Positions 51,938-62,000 of a stretch of 64,000 nt of DNA are shown in pieces. The stretch comes from Planctomycetaceae bacterium (GTDB lineage Bacteria > Planctomycetota > Planctomycetia > Planctomycetales > Planctomycetaceae), in contig JAHBXV010000007.1 in NCBI GenBank assembly GCA_019636285.1, forward strand, positions 62,001-126,000, read 5' to 3'. The notes under the pieces are model-generated. The model was not told the DNA's origin, did no database searches, and saw only the letters and a list, made by a program, of their open reading frames with translations. Each line of letters starts with the position of its first letter. The first letter of the stretch is position 1. Made by a program: the position numbers and the translations under genes.

Positions 51938-52417
51938 TTACGGCAGCTCGATCGCGACGATTTCGTACTTCTGGACGCCGCGCGGCGCTTCGAATTCGAA
52001 GTGATCGCCCGGCTTTTTGCCCATCATGGCGACCGCCATCGGGCTGGTGGCCAGAATCTTGAGAATGTCGCTGTCGTAGTCCTCTTCTCCGGGACCGACG
52101 ATTTCGTACTTCTCCTCGTCGCCGAATTTCAGGTCTTTCAACGTGACGAGGCTGCCGAACGAGACGACGTCAGCCGCCTGTTCCGACTTTTCGACGATGT
52201 AGGTGTTCGCCAGCTTGGTCTTCAACTGGTTGATCTTGGCCTGGAGCATCCCCTGGGCCTCGCGCTGGCCGTGGTACTCGGCGTTCTCTTTCAAATCGCC
52301 CTCCGCACGCGCGTCAGCCACCAACTGAGAAATCCGGGGAAATTCCTCGTATTCCAGGCGGCGCAGTTCTTCCTTGAGCTTGTCAAAGCCTTCGCGAGAA
52401 ATGGGTTGTCGTTCCAT
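51938..52417 (-). CDS. greA: Transcription elongation factor GreA
   Basis: The product has 159 residues, the normal size. The N-terminal coiled-coil domain (about 1-78) contains [49 protein letters not shown], with the conserved acidic DLKENAEYH that acts in the RNA polymerase secondary channel. The C-terminal FKBP-like domain contains [27 protein letters not shown] and [18 protein letters not shown]. It stimulates RNA polymerase cleavage of backtracked transcripts. GGAAAG precedes the ATG at 52417. Confidence 0.96.
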   Translation of the reverse strand: MERQPISREGFDKLKEELRRLEYEEFPRISQLVADARAEGDLKENAEYHGQREAQGMLQAKINQLKTKLANTYIVEKSEQAADVVSFGSLVTLKDLKFGDEEKYEIVGPGEEDYDSDILKILATSPMAVAMMGKKPGDHFEFEAPRGVQKYEIVAIELP

Positions 52418-52421
52418 GGCA

Positions 52422-52619
52422 CTACTTTCCGTCGCGCGTCAGTTCCCGGAGGGCCTCTCGAACGGGACGAAAACGTCCGTCGAGTTTGGGCCAATCCATG
52501 CGGCGTTCACAATAACAAAACGGGTTGTCCGGTCGTTCGCGGCGCGTTCCGGAGATCGCCAACGCTTTCGCGAGCACACTCCTTCGACCCACGAAAAGCC
52601 TTCTGGCGACGGAGCTCAT
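52422..52619 (-). CDS. Possible small leader ORF before greA
   Basis: A 65-residue frame ends four bases before greA, and its last codons overlap the greA ribosome site (GGAAAGTAG). The translation ends [31 protein letters not shown]-like, which is basic and hydrophilic but of no recognised family. Its close spacing to greA and protein-like ending are suggestive. No clear ribosome site precedes the ATG at 52619, so chance is possible. Confidence 0.25.
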   Translation of the reverse strand: MSSVARRLFVGRRSVLAKALAISGTRRERPDNPFCYCERRMDWPKLDGRFRPVREALRELTRDGK

Positions 52620-52685
52620 GTCACCCGGGGAGGCTTTCAGCAGGTTACCGGCAGGGTCGCACGAACGATGCGGACAAAAAAGAAG

Positions 52686-52717
52686 ACGGGCGACCTGTGA
52701 CAGTCGCCCGTGCTTTT
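52686..52717. terminator. Hairpin, possible terminator or greA attenuator
   Basis: CGGGCGAC and GTCGCCCG form an eight-pair stem around an eight-base loop. On the plus strand the stem is followed by TGCTTTT. On the minus strand it is followed by a tract ending in TTTTTT. No gene clearly ends here, so a role in the greA leader on the minus strand is possible. The rest of the region to 53083 shows no coding frame. Confidence 0.5.
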
Positions 52718-52819
52718 CGCTCTCCGAAATTATACAAACTGCCAGCAGCGTTGCCAGCCGAAGTTTCCGACCCCGCTTGAGCCGTCGGGAAACTCGGCCT
52801 GGGCGAACTTTGCAGCCAG

Positions 52820-52906
52820 GTCGAGAGTCGTGGGTCCAGAGTCGAGCGAAAGCGACGGAATCATTTCCTCGTCTTTCTCGACTCTCGTCTCTCGACCCTC
52901 GACTCA
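52820..52906. repeat. Imperfect inverted repeat of GACTCTCGA units
   Basis: GGTCGAGAGTCG...CAGAGTCGAGCGAAAG at about 52820-52853 is mirrored by CTTTCTCGACTCTCG...CTCTCGACC at about 52874-52900, with extra CTCGACTC copies. It is a degenerate inverted repeat lying upstream of lpxD with no coding content. Confidence 0.5.
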
Positions 52907-53083
52907 GGCCACTTTCAGCGCTGAAAATGGCGACAGGTCAACCGCCCCCGACTCCAAGGGGCGCAATCTGCCCTTGCTCCACCCATTTGCAAAGAGTACA
53001 AACCCGGCGCGAAGGTTCGGACCAACCGGACGCGCCGCCGCGACAGGAAGTTGCTGGCGTATCCGTCGGGAAAAGGATGTCCC

Positions 53084-54169
53084 ATGTCGCGCACTGCCGC
53101 CGCTCTGGCCGTCTTAGTCAATGGCGAACTCCGGGGAGCCGAAAACCGCTGGATTGACGGCGTCGCCTCGATCGAGCAGGCCGGCCCCAGCGAAATCACT
53201 TATATTCAGGACGAAAAGCATCTCAGCCGACTCGCCGATTGCCGGGCCGCTGCCGCTTTTCTGCCGCATCGCCTGGCCGATATCGTTGCCGCCAAGACCC
53301 CCGATCTTACCCAGATTCTCGTCGAAGATCCCCAGGCCGCCTTTCTCACCGTCCTTGAGATCGTGAGGCCGCAGCGTCCCTCGTGTGCTCCGGGCGTTTC
53401 CCCGGCTGCGTTCGTCAGCGAATCTGCACAATTGGGCGAAGGATGTTACGTCGGACCGACAGCAGTCGTCGGCGACGACGTCGTCATGGGGCGAAACTGC
53501 CAGATTCACCCCGGCGCCGTGATTCAGCCCGGCTGCGTGCTCGGCGATGATGTTGTCCTGCACCCCCATGCGGTTCTGTATGCCGACGTCACCCTGAAGA
53601 ACCGCGTCATCATTCACGCGGGAGCGGTCATCGGAGCAGACGGCTTCGGCTATCGACTCGTGAACGGGGCTCTCGAGAAAATCCCGCAGCGTGGAACCGT
53701 CATCCTGCACGATGACGTCGAAATCGGGGCGGGTGCCACGATCGACCGGGCCATGATCGGGGCGACGGTCGTTGGAGCGGGCACGAAAATCGACAACATG
53801 GTCATGATCGCCCACAACTGCGAACTCGGGCAGCACAACGTGTTTGCCTCGCAGGTCGGCCTGGCCGGAAGCTGCAAAACCGGCGACTACGTTCGACTGG
53901 GCGGACAGGTGGGCGTGAAAGACCACGTCACCATGCACACGGGCTCGCAGGTGGGAGCCAAAGGCGGCGTCCATCGCGACATTCCACCCGGCGAAACCTG
54001 GATCGGTTACCCGGCGACCCCCGAAGCCGAGCAGAAACGCCTTGTCTTCTCGCTGAAACGCGTCCCCGAAATGCGAGACCAGCTCAAAGCCCTGCAAAAA
54101 GAAGTGACTCGCCTTTCAGCCGAACTGGCTGCCGCGCCGCCGCCGTCGAGCCTGCGAGCAGCGGGCTAG
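53084..54169 (+). CDS. lpxD: UDP-3-O-acylglucosamine N-acyltransferase
   Basis: The product has 361 residues, typical of LpxD. The N-terminal uridine-binding domain (about 1-105) contains ITYIQDEKHLSRL. From about 115 to 280 there are left-handed beta-helix hexapeptide repeats, with HPGAVIQPGCVLGDDVVLHPHAVLYADV and ATIDRAMIGATVVGAGTKIDN. The catalytic His is expected in MVMIAHNCELG near 246-256, and GADGFGYRL near 184-192 is a hallmark. A C-terminal helix (MRDQLKALQKEVTRLSAEL) closes the chain. It adds the second 3-hydroxyacyl chain in lipid A synthesis. The start has AAAAGGA seven bases upstream. It precedes lpxI. Confidence 0.95.
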   Translation: MSRTAAALAVLVNGELRGAENRWIDGVASIEQAGPSEITYIQDEKHLSRLADCRAAAAFLPHRLADIVAAKTPDLTQILVEDPQAAFLTVLEIVRPQRPSCAPGVSPAAFVSESAQLGEGCYVGPTAVVGDDVVMGRNCQIHPGAVIQPGCVLGDDVVLHPHAVLYADVTLKNRVIIHAGAVIGADGFGYRLVNGALEKIPQRGTVILHDDVEIGAGATIDRAMIGATVVGAGTKIDNMVMIAHNCELGQHNVFASQVGLAGSCKTGDYVRLGGQVGVKDHVTMHTGSQVGAKGGVHRDIPPGETWIGYPATPEAEQKRLVFSLKRVPEMRDQLKALQKEVTRLSAELAAAPPPSSLRAAG

Positions 54170-54193
54170 AACATCTCAAAGCCGCGAATTGGG

Positions 54194-54252
54194 GGTGCCG
54201 CTGGCTCTGCCAGTGCCGCCCAGTCGAGATCTCACTGGCAAAGCCGGTGGCA
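54194..54252. repeat. Paired-hairpin repeat, CACTGGC type, second copy
   Basis: GCTGGC-TCT-GCCAGT (about 54200-54214) and CACTGGC-AAA-GCCGGTG (54233-54249) form an inverted pair with the same core as the element at 15041. It lies in the 115-base gap between lpxD and lpxI, so both family members sit inside operons. Confidence 0.8.
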
Positions 54253-54284
54253 TACTCTCCCCAGAACTCGATTCAACGACACGC

Positions 54285-55181
54285 ATGGTGACGACTCTCG
54301 AACAACAGACGGTCCCCATGATGCCTCGCCGCGTTGGACTGATTGCCGGCGCGGGGCGTTTTCCCATCGTCTTCGCGCGCGAAGCGACCCGGCAGGGTTT
54401 CGACGTCCATTGTGTCGGCCTGATGGGATCCTCATCGCCGGACCTGGGCGAATTCTGTCAGACCTATCGCGAGGTGCCGCTCGCCCGATTGGGGACGGTC
54501 ATCCGCACCTTCAAGCGGCTGCGCACGCGGGAACTGGTCATGGCGGGAAAGGTCGAGAAGACCTCGCTCTTTCAGCCGTGGCGAATTCTGCGGCTGCTCC
54601 CGGACTGGCGGACCCTGCACATGTGGTTTCGCTATGCCGCCAAAGACAAGAAAGATGACACCCTGCTGCTGGCCGTGATCCGGGAGTTTGAGCGGGACGG
54701 CCTGCATTTTGGATCGGCTCTCGATTTCTGTCCGGAGTTACTCGTGAAGCACGGATTCCTGACCCGGAAACGGCCCACCGAGGCCCAGTGGCGCGACATT
54801 CGATTCGGCTGGCAGCTCGCCAAGGAGATGGGCCGGCTGGATGTCGGCCAGTCCGTCATTGTCAATGACTGTGCCGTCATGGCCGTCGAGGCCATCGAGG
54901 GGACCGACCGGGCGATCCGTCGCGCGGGCGAATTGTGCCGCCGGGGTGGTTTCACCGTCGTGAAGGTCGCCAAGCCCCAGCAGGACCGCCGGTTCGACGT
55001 TCCCACGGTCGGCATGCAGACCATTCAGACCATGCACGAATCCGGCGGCCGAGTTCTGGCCATTGAAGCCGGGGAGACCATCCTTCTGGATGAGCCGGAA
55101 GTGGTGGAACTCGCCGACAAACTCGGCATTACCATCATCGCCGTCAACGCCGAAGAAGTCGCGCTGCGCGCCGCGGGCTGA
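54285..55181 (+). CDS. lpxI: UDP-2,3-diacylglucosamine pyrophosphatase, LpxI type
   Basis: The product has 298 residues, close to the roughly 280 of Caulobacter LpxI. RRVGLIAGAGRFPIVFAREA near 13-32 is the N-terminal domain start, LVMAGKVEKTSLF near 84-96 is conserved, DTLLLAVIREFERDGL near 124-139 contains the Asp expected for metal binding, and the C-terminal domain carries VIVNDCAVMAVEAIEGTDRAIRRAGEL and FDVPTVGMQTI. LpxI hydrolyses UDP-2,3-diacylglucosamine to lipid X. It replaces LpxH in many bacteria. No strong ribosome site distinguishes ATG 54285 from 54318 or 54321. The lpxD neighbour supports the call. Confidence 0.9.
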   Translation: MVTTLEQQTVPMMPRRVGLIAGAGRFPIVFAREATRQGFDVHCVGLMGSSSPDLGEFCQTYREVPLARLGTVIRTFKRLRTRELVMAGKVEKTSLFQPWRILRLLPDWRTLHMWFRYAAKDKKDDTLLLAVIREFERDGLHFGSALDFCPELLVKHGFLTRKRPTEAQWRDIRFGWQLAKEMGRLDVGQSVIVNDCAVMAVEAIEGTDRAIRRAGELCRRGGFTVVKVAKPQQDRRFDVPTVGMQTIQTMHESGGRVLAIEAGETILLDEPEVVELADKLGITIIAVNAEEVALRAAG

Positions 55182-55427
55182 GGCGAACGTCTTACCGCTC
55201 TTAGACGCAGTTCAGGCTCGAAGGTTCCGCTTTCCCGCTCCCTCCGAGGGGCAGCGGATCAACGATTGCGAACTGCGGAGGCGATCACACCGATTGCCCC
55301 CCTGTCGTGGTCGCGCTACAATCTTCTGGTTCCCTGGCGGATCGGCCTTATGCCGAGTCTGTCGCGTCAGGAAACCGATCCCTGACCGCTCATTTCGTTG
55401 TTTTTCCGTGCCAATTGCGAGACGTGC

Positions 55428-57437
55428 ATGTCGAACGAGAATCCGCCCGCCACGCAGGAGCCGACTCCGCCCCGCAAGAGTGCTCCCCGTCGGCCGGATC
55501 GAGGTTCCTCCGGTAACCTGTTCTGGTACCTGATGATCGGGCTGGTCGTCGCCGTCCTGCTGTTCGCCTTTGGCGGACGCGATCGCAACGGTACGGTTCT
55601 CGAATTCAGCGAACTCAAGGCCAAGCTGGCGGATGGGACGCTCAGCCGGGCTAATGTTCACGAACTGAAGATCGGTCCCACGGCGATCTCGTTTCAGGAT
55701 CGACCGAACAAGTCGACCGAATCGTCCGAGACTCCCCGGCGGTTTACCGTGCCCGTTCTGGGGATGAAGGAAGAGAATCAGGCCGCGTTGACCGCGATGC
55801 TGGAAAAAGCCGGCATTGCCTACGGTTACCAGCAGGAACCTCCCGAGTGGCAGCAGTTATTGTTGCTGCTGGCCGTTCCACTGATGATTCTCGCCGTCTT
55901 TCTGTTCGTCTTCCGCAAGATCGGCGGCGCGGGCTCGGCGATGACATTCGGCCGCAGCCGCGGTCGGCTCTACGCCCAGGAAGATCTCGGCGTGACGTTC
56001 CATGACGTCGCCGGTATCGAGGAAGCGGTCGAGGAACTTCGCGAGATTGTCGAGTTTCTGCGCAATCCCTCGAAGTACCAGGCACTGGGAGGACGCATCC
56101 CCCGCGGCGTTCTGCTGGTCGGTCCTCCGGGAACGGGCAAGACGCTGCTCGCGAAGGCCGTTGCTGGCGAAGCGGGTGTCCCCTTTTTCGGGCTTTCCGG
56201 TAGCGACTTCGTCGAAATGTTCGTCGGCGTGGGGGCCGCGCGCGTCCGCGACATGTTCCAGCAAGCCGTCCAACGCTCGCCCGCGATTATTTTCATCGAC
56301 GAACTCGACGCTCTCGGCAAGACGCGCGGCAGCGGCATGCCGGGGGGCCACGACGAACGCGAACAGACGCTCAACGCGCTTCTGGTCGAAATGGACGGCT
56401 TTGCGTCCGATCAGTCGGTCATCGTGATCGGCGCGACGAACCGACCCGAGACCCTCGACCCGGCACTCATGCGGCCCGGCCGCTTTGATCGCCATGTCTT
56501 GGTCGACCGTCCCGACATTAAGGGCCGCGAGGCAATCCTCAAGGTTCATGCCGGTCGCGTGAAAATGGACGACAGCGTCGACTTGCGGCATATCGCCAAG
56601 CTCACGCCGGGCTTCGTCGGGGCCGATCTGGCGAATCTCGTCAACGAAGCGGCGTTGCTTGCCGCGCGCAACAACAAGACCAAAGTGACGCGCACCGAAT
56701 TCGAGGAAGGCATCGAGCGCGTCGTCGCCGGCCTGGAAAAGCAGACCCGCATCATTCCGGAAGAAGAAAAAATTCGCGTCGCCTGGCACGAAGTGGGACA
56801 CGCCCTCGTTGCCTGCTCGCTGCCGCACGTCGATCCCGTTCACAAGATTTCAATCATCCCTCGTGGCCTGGGGGCACTGGGTTATACGCTGCAACGGCCT
56901 GAAGAAGACCGACAACTCATCACGCGCACAGAGCTTCAGAACCGCATCTGCGTGCTGCTGGGGGGGATTGCCGCCGAGGAAATCGTCTATCAGGAAAACT
57001 CCACCGGCGGCGCGAACGACTTGCAGCGGGCGACCGACCTCGCACGGCGAATGGTGACCGAGTTCGGCATGAGCCCCCGTTTGGGCCGGGTCCACTACAG
57101 CGAAGGGTCGCGATCGCAGTATCTGGGGACAGCGACCGCCCACATGGAGACGGCCCACAGTGAAGAGACGGTCCGGGAAATCGACCTCGAAGTTCGTCGC
57201 CTGATCGATCAGGCGTACGAAACAGCCTTCGAAATTCTCATGCATCGTCGGCCCGCCATGGAGCACCTCACGAAGGAGTTGCTCGAACGTGAAGTGATGG
57301 ACGCCGACCATTTGCAGGTCGTCCTCGATCAGTATCGGACTGGCCCGCGCCTGAAGCCCGGCACCGCCAAGTCCATCGAACCGCCGGAAGACATTCCCGC
57401 CGAACCCGATGCCGAGGGGTTGGCTCAGAACGGCTGA
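55428..57437 (+). CDS. ftsH: ATP-dependent zinc metalloprotease FtsH
   Basis: The product has 669 residues. Two N-terminal hydrophobic segments (about 30-50 and 143-165) flank a periplasmic domain. The AAA+ module has Walker A GPPGTGKT near 225-232, Walker [13 protein letters not shown] near 280-291, and the [24 protein letters not shown] near 335-355. The zinc motif is HEVGH near 458-462, with third ligand Asp in [11 protein letters not shown] near 535-545. It degrades membrane and short-lived soluble proteins. In E. coli FtsH degrades LpxC, and here the gene follows lpxD and lpxI by about 250 bases. Start set by the ATG at 55428, since the upstream TTG is less likely. Confidence 0.97.
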   Translation: MSNENPPATQEPTPPRKSAPRRPDRGSSGNLFWYLMIGLVVAVLLFAFGGRDRNGTVLEFSELKAKLADGTLSRANVHELKIGPTAISFQDRPNKSTESSETPRRFTVPVLGMKEENQAALTAMLEKAGIAYGYQQEPPEWQQLLLLLAVPLMILAVFLFVFRKIGGAGSAMTFGRSRGRLYAQEDLGVTFHDVAGIEEAVEELREIVEFLRNPSKYQALGGRIPRGVLLVGPPGTGKTLLAKAVAGEAGVPFFGLSGSDFVEMFVGVGAARVRDMFQQAVQRSPAIIFIDELDALGKTRGSGMPGGHDEREQTLNALLVEMDGFASDQSVIVIGATNRPETLDPALMRPGRFDRHVLVDRPDIKGREAILKVHAGRVKMDDSVDLRHIAKLTPGFVGADLANLVNEAALLAARNNKTKVTRTEFEEGIERVVAGLEKQTRIIPEEEKIRVAWHEVGHALVACSLPHVDPVHKISIIPRGLGALGYTLQRPEEDRQLITRTELQNRICVLLGGIAAEEIVYQENSTGGANDLQRATDLARRMVTEFGMSPRLGRVHYSEGSRSQYLGTATAHMETAHSEETVREIDLEVRRLIDQAYETAFEILMHRRPAMEHLTKELLEREVMDADHLQVVLDQYRTGPRLKPGTAKSIEPPEDIPAEPDAEGLAQNG

Positions 57438-57523
57438 GTCCGTCGGCGCCCGCCTACCTCAATTCTCCCGCGAACGGTAGGATGTCTGGCCACTTGAACG
57501 GGTGGACGATTGGTCGGCGCGAG

Positions 57524-57556
57524 CCGCGATCGTTCCCATATTGAAAACGATCGCGG
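57524..57556 (+). promoter_or_regulatory. Leader hairpin next to the ribosome site
   Basis: CCGCGATCGTT (57524-57534) and AACGATCGCGG (57546-57556) form a perfect 11-pair stem with an 11-base loop. The 3' arm runs straight into the G-rich ribosome site (GGGGGAAGGG) of the transsulfuration gene. It could be a translational control hairpin or a protein-binding operator. It does not match a known SAM riboswitch by eye. Confidence 0.5.
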
Positions 57557-57574
57557 GGGAAGGGTAAACGGTTC

Positions 57575-58738
57575 ATGGCAGCGTCCGACTTGCACTTTGA
57601 AACCCGGTGTGTCCATACGGGAGTCGACAAGGACGCCACGTTCCTGTCGGCAACGACCCCCATTTACCCCACGTCCACGTTTCGCTGGGATGACCTCAAC
57701 GGCCATCGCGGGTTCGACTACACCCGTAGCGGCAACCCCACCCGCCGGGCACTCGAGGAAAACCTCGCCGCGCTCGAAGGGGGCATCGATGCCCGTGCCA
57801 CATGCACCGGCATGTCGGCCATCGTTGCCACGATGCACCTGTTTCAGCCGGGCGATCATCTGATTGCCGGCCACGACATCTACGGCGGCACTTACCGCCT
57901 GTTCGACAGCGTATTCCGCGGCATGGGAATCGACTTTTCGTTTGTCGACATGGGAAATGTCGAAAACATTCGCAAGGCGATCACTCCCAAGACCAAAGGG
58001 ATCTGGATTGAGACCCCGTCCAACCCGCTGCTCAACCTGGTTGATGTTCGCGCGGTGTGCGACGTGGCGAAGTCGAGCAACCTCATCACGATCGCCGACA
58101 ACACGTTTCTTTCGCCGTATTTGCAGCGGCCGTTCGACCTGGGGGTCGATATCGTCGTGCATTCCACCACGAAGTACCTCAACGGCCACTCTGACGTTGT
58201 GGGTGGCGCGGTCATCTGCAAGACAAAGCCGCATGCCGAGAAGATCGGCTACATCGTCAATGCCTGCGGCCTCGCCTGTTCGCCATTTGACGCCTGGCTG
58301 GTGCTGCGCGGCGTGAAGACTTTGGGACCGCGAATGGAAGCACACCAGCGCGGCGCGATGGCGCTCGCCCGTTTCCTGGACGGTCATCCGCGGGTCCAGA
58401 AGGTCTACTACCCCGGACTCGAAACGCATCCGCATCACGCGCTCGCGAAACAGCAGCAGCGCGGGTTCGGAGCGATGGTCAGCTTCGACATCAAAGGCGG
58501 ACGACCGGCCGTCGAACAGTTGCTCGCGAAGCTGACGCTGTTCCAGTTGGCGGAATCGCTCGGCGGCGTTGAATCGCTGATCGAATATCCCGACACCATG
58601 AGCCACGCCTCCATGAACGAGGCCGCTCGCCGCGCGGGGGGCATCAGTGACCAGACCTTGCGCGTCTCCGTCGGAATCGAACACCCCGACGATCTCGTCG
58701 CCGACTTCCGACAGGCCCTGGACACGGTGACTGCATAA
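57575..58738 (+). CDS. PLP-dependent transsulfuration enzyme (Cys/Met metabolism family)
   Basis: The product has 387 residues. The family features are ETRCVHTGVD near 9-18, PIYPTSTF near 29-36, FDYTRSGNPTRRALEENLAALEGG near 48-71, the PLP Lys in DIVVHSTTKYLNGHSDVVGG near 190-209, and GGVESLIEYPDTMSHASM near 330-347. This set fits cystathionine gamma-synthase, gamma-lyase, and methionine gamma-lyase, which cannot be split by sequence alone. It works in cytoplasmic sulfur amino-acid metabolism. The gene stands 137 bases after ftsH with its own leader hairpin, so separate control is likely. Confidence 0.9.
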   Translation: MAASDLHFETRCVHTGVDKDATFLSATTPIYPTSTFRWDDLNGHRGFDYTRSGNPTRRALEENLAALEGGIDARATCTGMSAIVATMHLFQPGDHLIAGHDIYGGTYRLFDSVFRGMGIDFSFVDMGNVENIRKAITPKTKGIWIETPSNPLLNLVDVRAVCDVAKSSNLITIADNTFLSPYLQRPFDLGVDIVVHSTTKYLNGHSDVVGGAVICKTKPHAEKIGYIVNACGLACSPFDAWLVLRGVKTLGPRMEAHQRGAMALARFLDGHPRVQKVYYPGLETHPHHALAKQQQRGFGAMVSFDIKGGRPAVEQLLAKLTLFQLAESLGGVESLIEYPDTMSHASMNEAARRAGGISDQTLRVSVGIEHPDDLVADFRQALDTVTA

Positions 58739-59006
58739 GGGGGCCAGCCGGTCGCTGGAATCGCAAATTTGTCATTTTGGCTCCGAAAGGCGGCCGGGGA
58801 TCGGGATTTGCACCCTTATTTCCCGGTTTCGCGATTGAGTCGGATCGCTTTCTCGGTCAGACTAGGGATCCCGATGACGGGACCGTTGTTCACAAGCCCT
58901 CATGGCGCCTGAACTTGAGGCCAGATCGAAGCTATCGGTCGAGGACCACGGGATCGCGGCATCCTATTCGTTCCTGAATGGCGTGACGCAGAGTGGAGGT
59001 CAACGC

Positions 59007-62000
59007 ATGTCGGCGCGACTCCCTGCCGAGCGAGTTCCTCGCGACCGGTGCCGCGCCGAAGAGCATTTTGCCTCGCTCCCGAGCACGTTCGGACCGCGTT
59101 GGTCGTCACCCATCCTTTTGGCTTTCATCCTCTCGCTGACGCCGGTCTTCGCAACATTCGCGCAAACCGATGACGCGTTGACGACGTCCTCCTCCGAGAA
59201 CACGACTCAGTCGCTGCGGCTGTCCGTTTCGCGACAGCAGGAGTTGCGGTTACAAATCGCTGAAGATCATCTCGCGCGCCACGAGTATCTTCTGGCCGCG
59301 CAACTTCTCGAACAGATCGCCACCGATCCTGACTCGTCGCTCGTGCGTCGCGACGGCCTCTTGGTGTCGCCGCGACGGCTGGCCCGGAACCTGGCTGCCC
59401 GCATTCCCGGCGAGATGTGGCCGCCTCGCAAATCGTCCGGCTCGCCGGATGGTCCGGTCGACATCGTCAACAAGGGACAGGTGGGAGTTGCCGAGTCGCG
59501 TTCGAGGGATGAAGAGTTGTCGCCAGCCGCCAGCCTCGACTGGCTGTGGCAGCGCGCCCTGCGCGACCGGGATCGGGGCTCCTGGAACCATGCCGCAGCA
59601 GCATTCGAGGAATTGTCGCAGCGGCTTCCCGGGGACTCGCCACGGTATGCCATCACCAAGTTGATGCTGATCGAATCGTTGCGAAATACGGGACGGAGAT
59701 CGGATGCTCGCGAAGCGCTCGAACGACTGGGCGAATCGTGGCAGAGTCAGGCATTACCCTGGCACGGCGAACACCGTATCGCACGCGACATCGTCAGCGA
59801 ACAATGGCCAGAACTGCTCCAGGCAGCCGTAGGGGATCATTCCGGTCCGAATGTTGAATCGTCCGCCGCAATCGCTCCGGCATCCCGGGCCGTCTGGACG
59901 GTCGACATTTCCCTTCCACAGTCGCTCGCCGACCCCTTGGGCGAATTCGCCGCAGCCTATCGTCGCGAAGGTGTTCTTCCCTTGCCGGCCGCCCAGCCCC
60001 TGATCGCGGGCGACGCCGTTCTTCTTCGCACGGTCAACGAGCTCCTCTCGATCCGCATGCGGGATGGACAGGTTGCCTGGCGCGTGGCTCAGCCCGACTT
60101 GACCACGCTGAACGAGCAGCCGAATCTGCTGGAGAACCGGGCGTTTCGTCTCAACATCCTGCAAATGCTGCACGCCCGGCGCACGGCCGATTCGCTCAAG
60201 GGAACCCTTTCCGCCGACGGAGAACGGGTTTTTGTCATCGAATCTTCGGCCAGCGAAGCGAGCCCGTCCATGCTCGGTCGACCGCTACGTCGCGGGGACG
60301 ACAACTCGGCCGCTCCCGCGCCCTGGACGAATCGCCTCGCTGCCTATCGGCTCGACGATGGCTCGCTGGATTGGCGCGTTGGCGCCGAACAGCCCGATTC
60401 CGCCTTCTCTCTCGGAGGATGGTATTTTCTCGGTTCGCCGCTGGTGCTCGATGACGAAATCGCTGTTCTCGCCCAGCGCGAGGGAGACGTTGCCCTGCTG
60501 TTTCTCGATCGTCGACGCGGGGCGTTGCTCGACCAGGTGACAGTGGGCACGTCGCTGACCACTCTCGCGTCTGAACCGTTGCGGCGGCGACAGAACTGCC
60601 CGCTTCTCTGGGACGGTACACGGATTTATGGACTCACGGGTGTCGGGGCCTTGATCTGCGTCGATCCGCTCCGCCGCGAACTTGACTGGGCCTTCCGCTT
60701 CGAAGTTGAAGAGGCTGCGGAGACGACTTCGGGCCAACGCCGCAGTGAACGCAACGTCCCGACCGACCGCTGGTGGAACGCCTGGCGACGGGCGTCGCTG
60801 ATCTTGCGCGGCAATCGCCTGGTGCTCGCCACTCCCGAGGCCCAGTCGTTGATCTCGGTCGATCGAGCTTCCGGAAAGGTTCTCTGGAAAATCCCTCGCG
60901 GTGACGGACTTCAAGTGCTGGATGGATCGGGCGACCACATCGTCGTGCAGGAGTCGCATGGCTTGCGCGGCATCGAACGGGATACGGGACAGACCGCATG
61001 GTTCCGCGCGACGTCGGCTCCGTCCGGATCGGGCAGTGTCACGGCTTCCTGGATCGTGCAGCCCGACGAAACGGCTGGCGTCGTCGCCATGAATCGCCAG
61101 ACGGGTGAGATCGCGCCGATACACGGAACCTCGGATCGACTTGGGAATCTGTCGCGCGTCCCCAATGGATGGATCAGCGTGGGTTTAGACAAAGTGACCT
61201 TTCACGCCGATGGCGACTCGGCCTGGAACAGCCCGGAGAGTTCCAGCCATTCCGCCGTCGCGAGCGTTGAAGCCAGCCTGCATCAAGGCGAACTCCCGGA
61301 TCCCGCGATCCTTGCCAAAGTCGATGAGCCGTTTCGACACGAACTGGCACGGCAGGCACGCCGACTCGCGCTCGAAACCTGGCCGAGCGACTGGCGGGCA
61401 CTCGACAAAGCGTGGACGTTCGAGCCACGCGACGACCGCGAACGCATCGAGCTGACGACGCGGACGATCGAGGCGGCTATCGTGGCCGGTGACCTGGAAG
61501 AAGCCTCTGACCGGCTGTTCGCCGCCGCGGAAGAACTGCCGCCCGAACCGCGAGTGGTCGTCGGTCCGTGGACGCGCCGGGTGCGTGGCGACCGCTGGTG
61601 GCAGGGGCTGTGGCAGGATCTGCTCGCCGCAGCCGATCCACCGCGACGCGAGCTGCTTGAGCAAAGGCTGCGCGAACGATTCCAACAGGCTCGCGACGCC
61701 GCCGACCCGTTCGCCCTGCAACGGTTGCACGATCGCTGGTCGACAACGCGACCCGCGCGGGAAATGCTGCTTGACGAAACCAACCGGGTCTTTCTCGGAC
61801 GCGACTGGACGGCCACGGTCTTCGCGCTGACCAGCCTTGCCGATGGCGGCCCCGCCGATTCCCGCCGCGACGCCGGCGTTCGCCTGGCTCGGCACCTGGC
61901 CGATACCGGCTACCGCGAGCAGTCGGAAAGCCGCTGGAACCAGCTCATCGCGCGCGAGTCCGGCGGGCGACTTCGTGACGGCTCGACGATTCTCGCGGCC

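Noticed and set aside
57438-57574. SAM or cobalamin riboswitch before the transsulfuration gene
   Set aside because: Only one simple hairpin is visible, and the conserved core sequences of these riboswitches are not seen.
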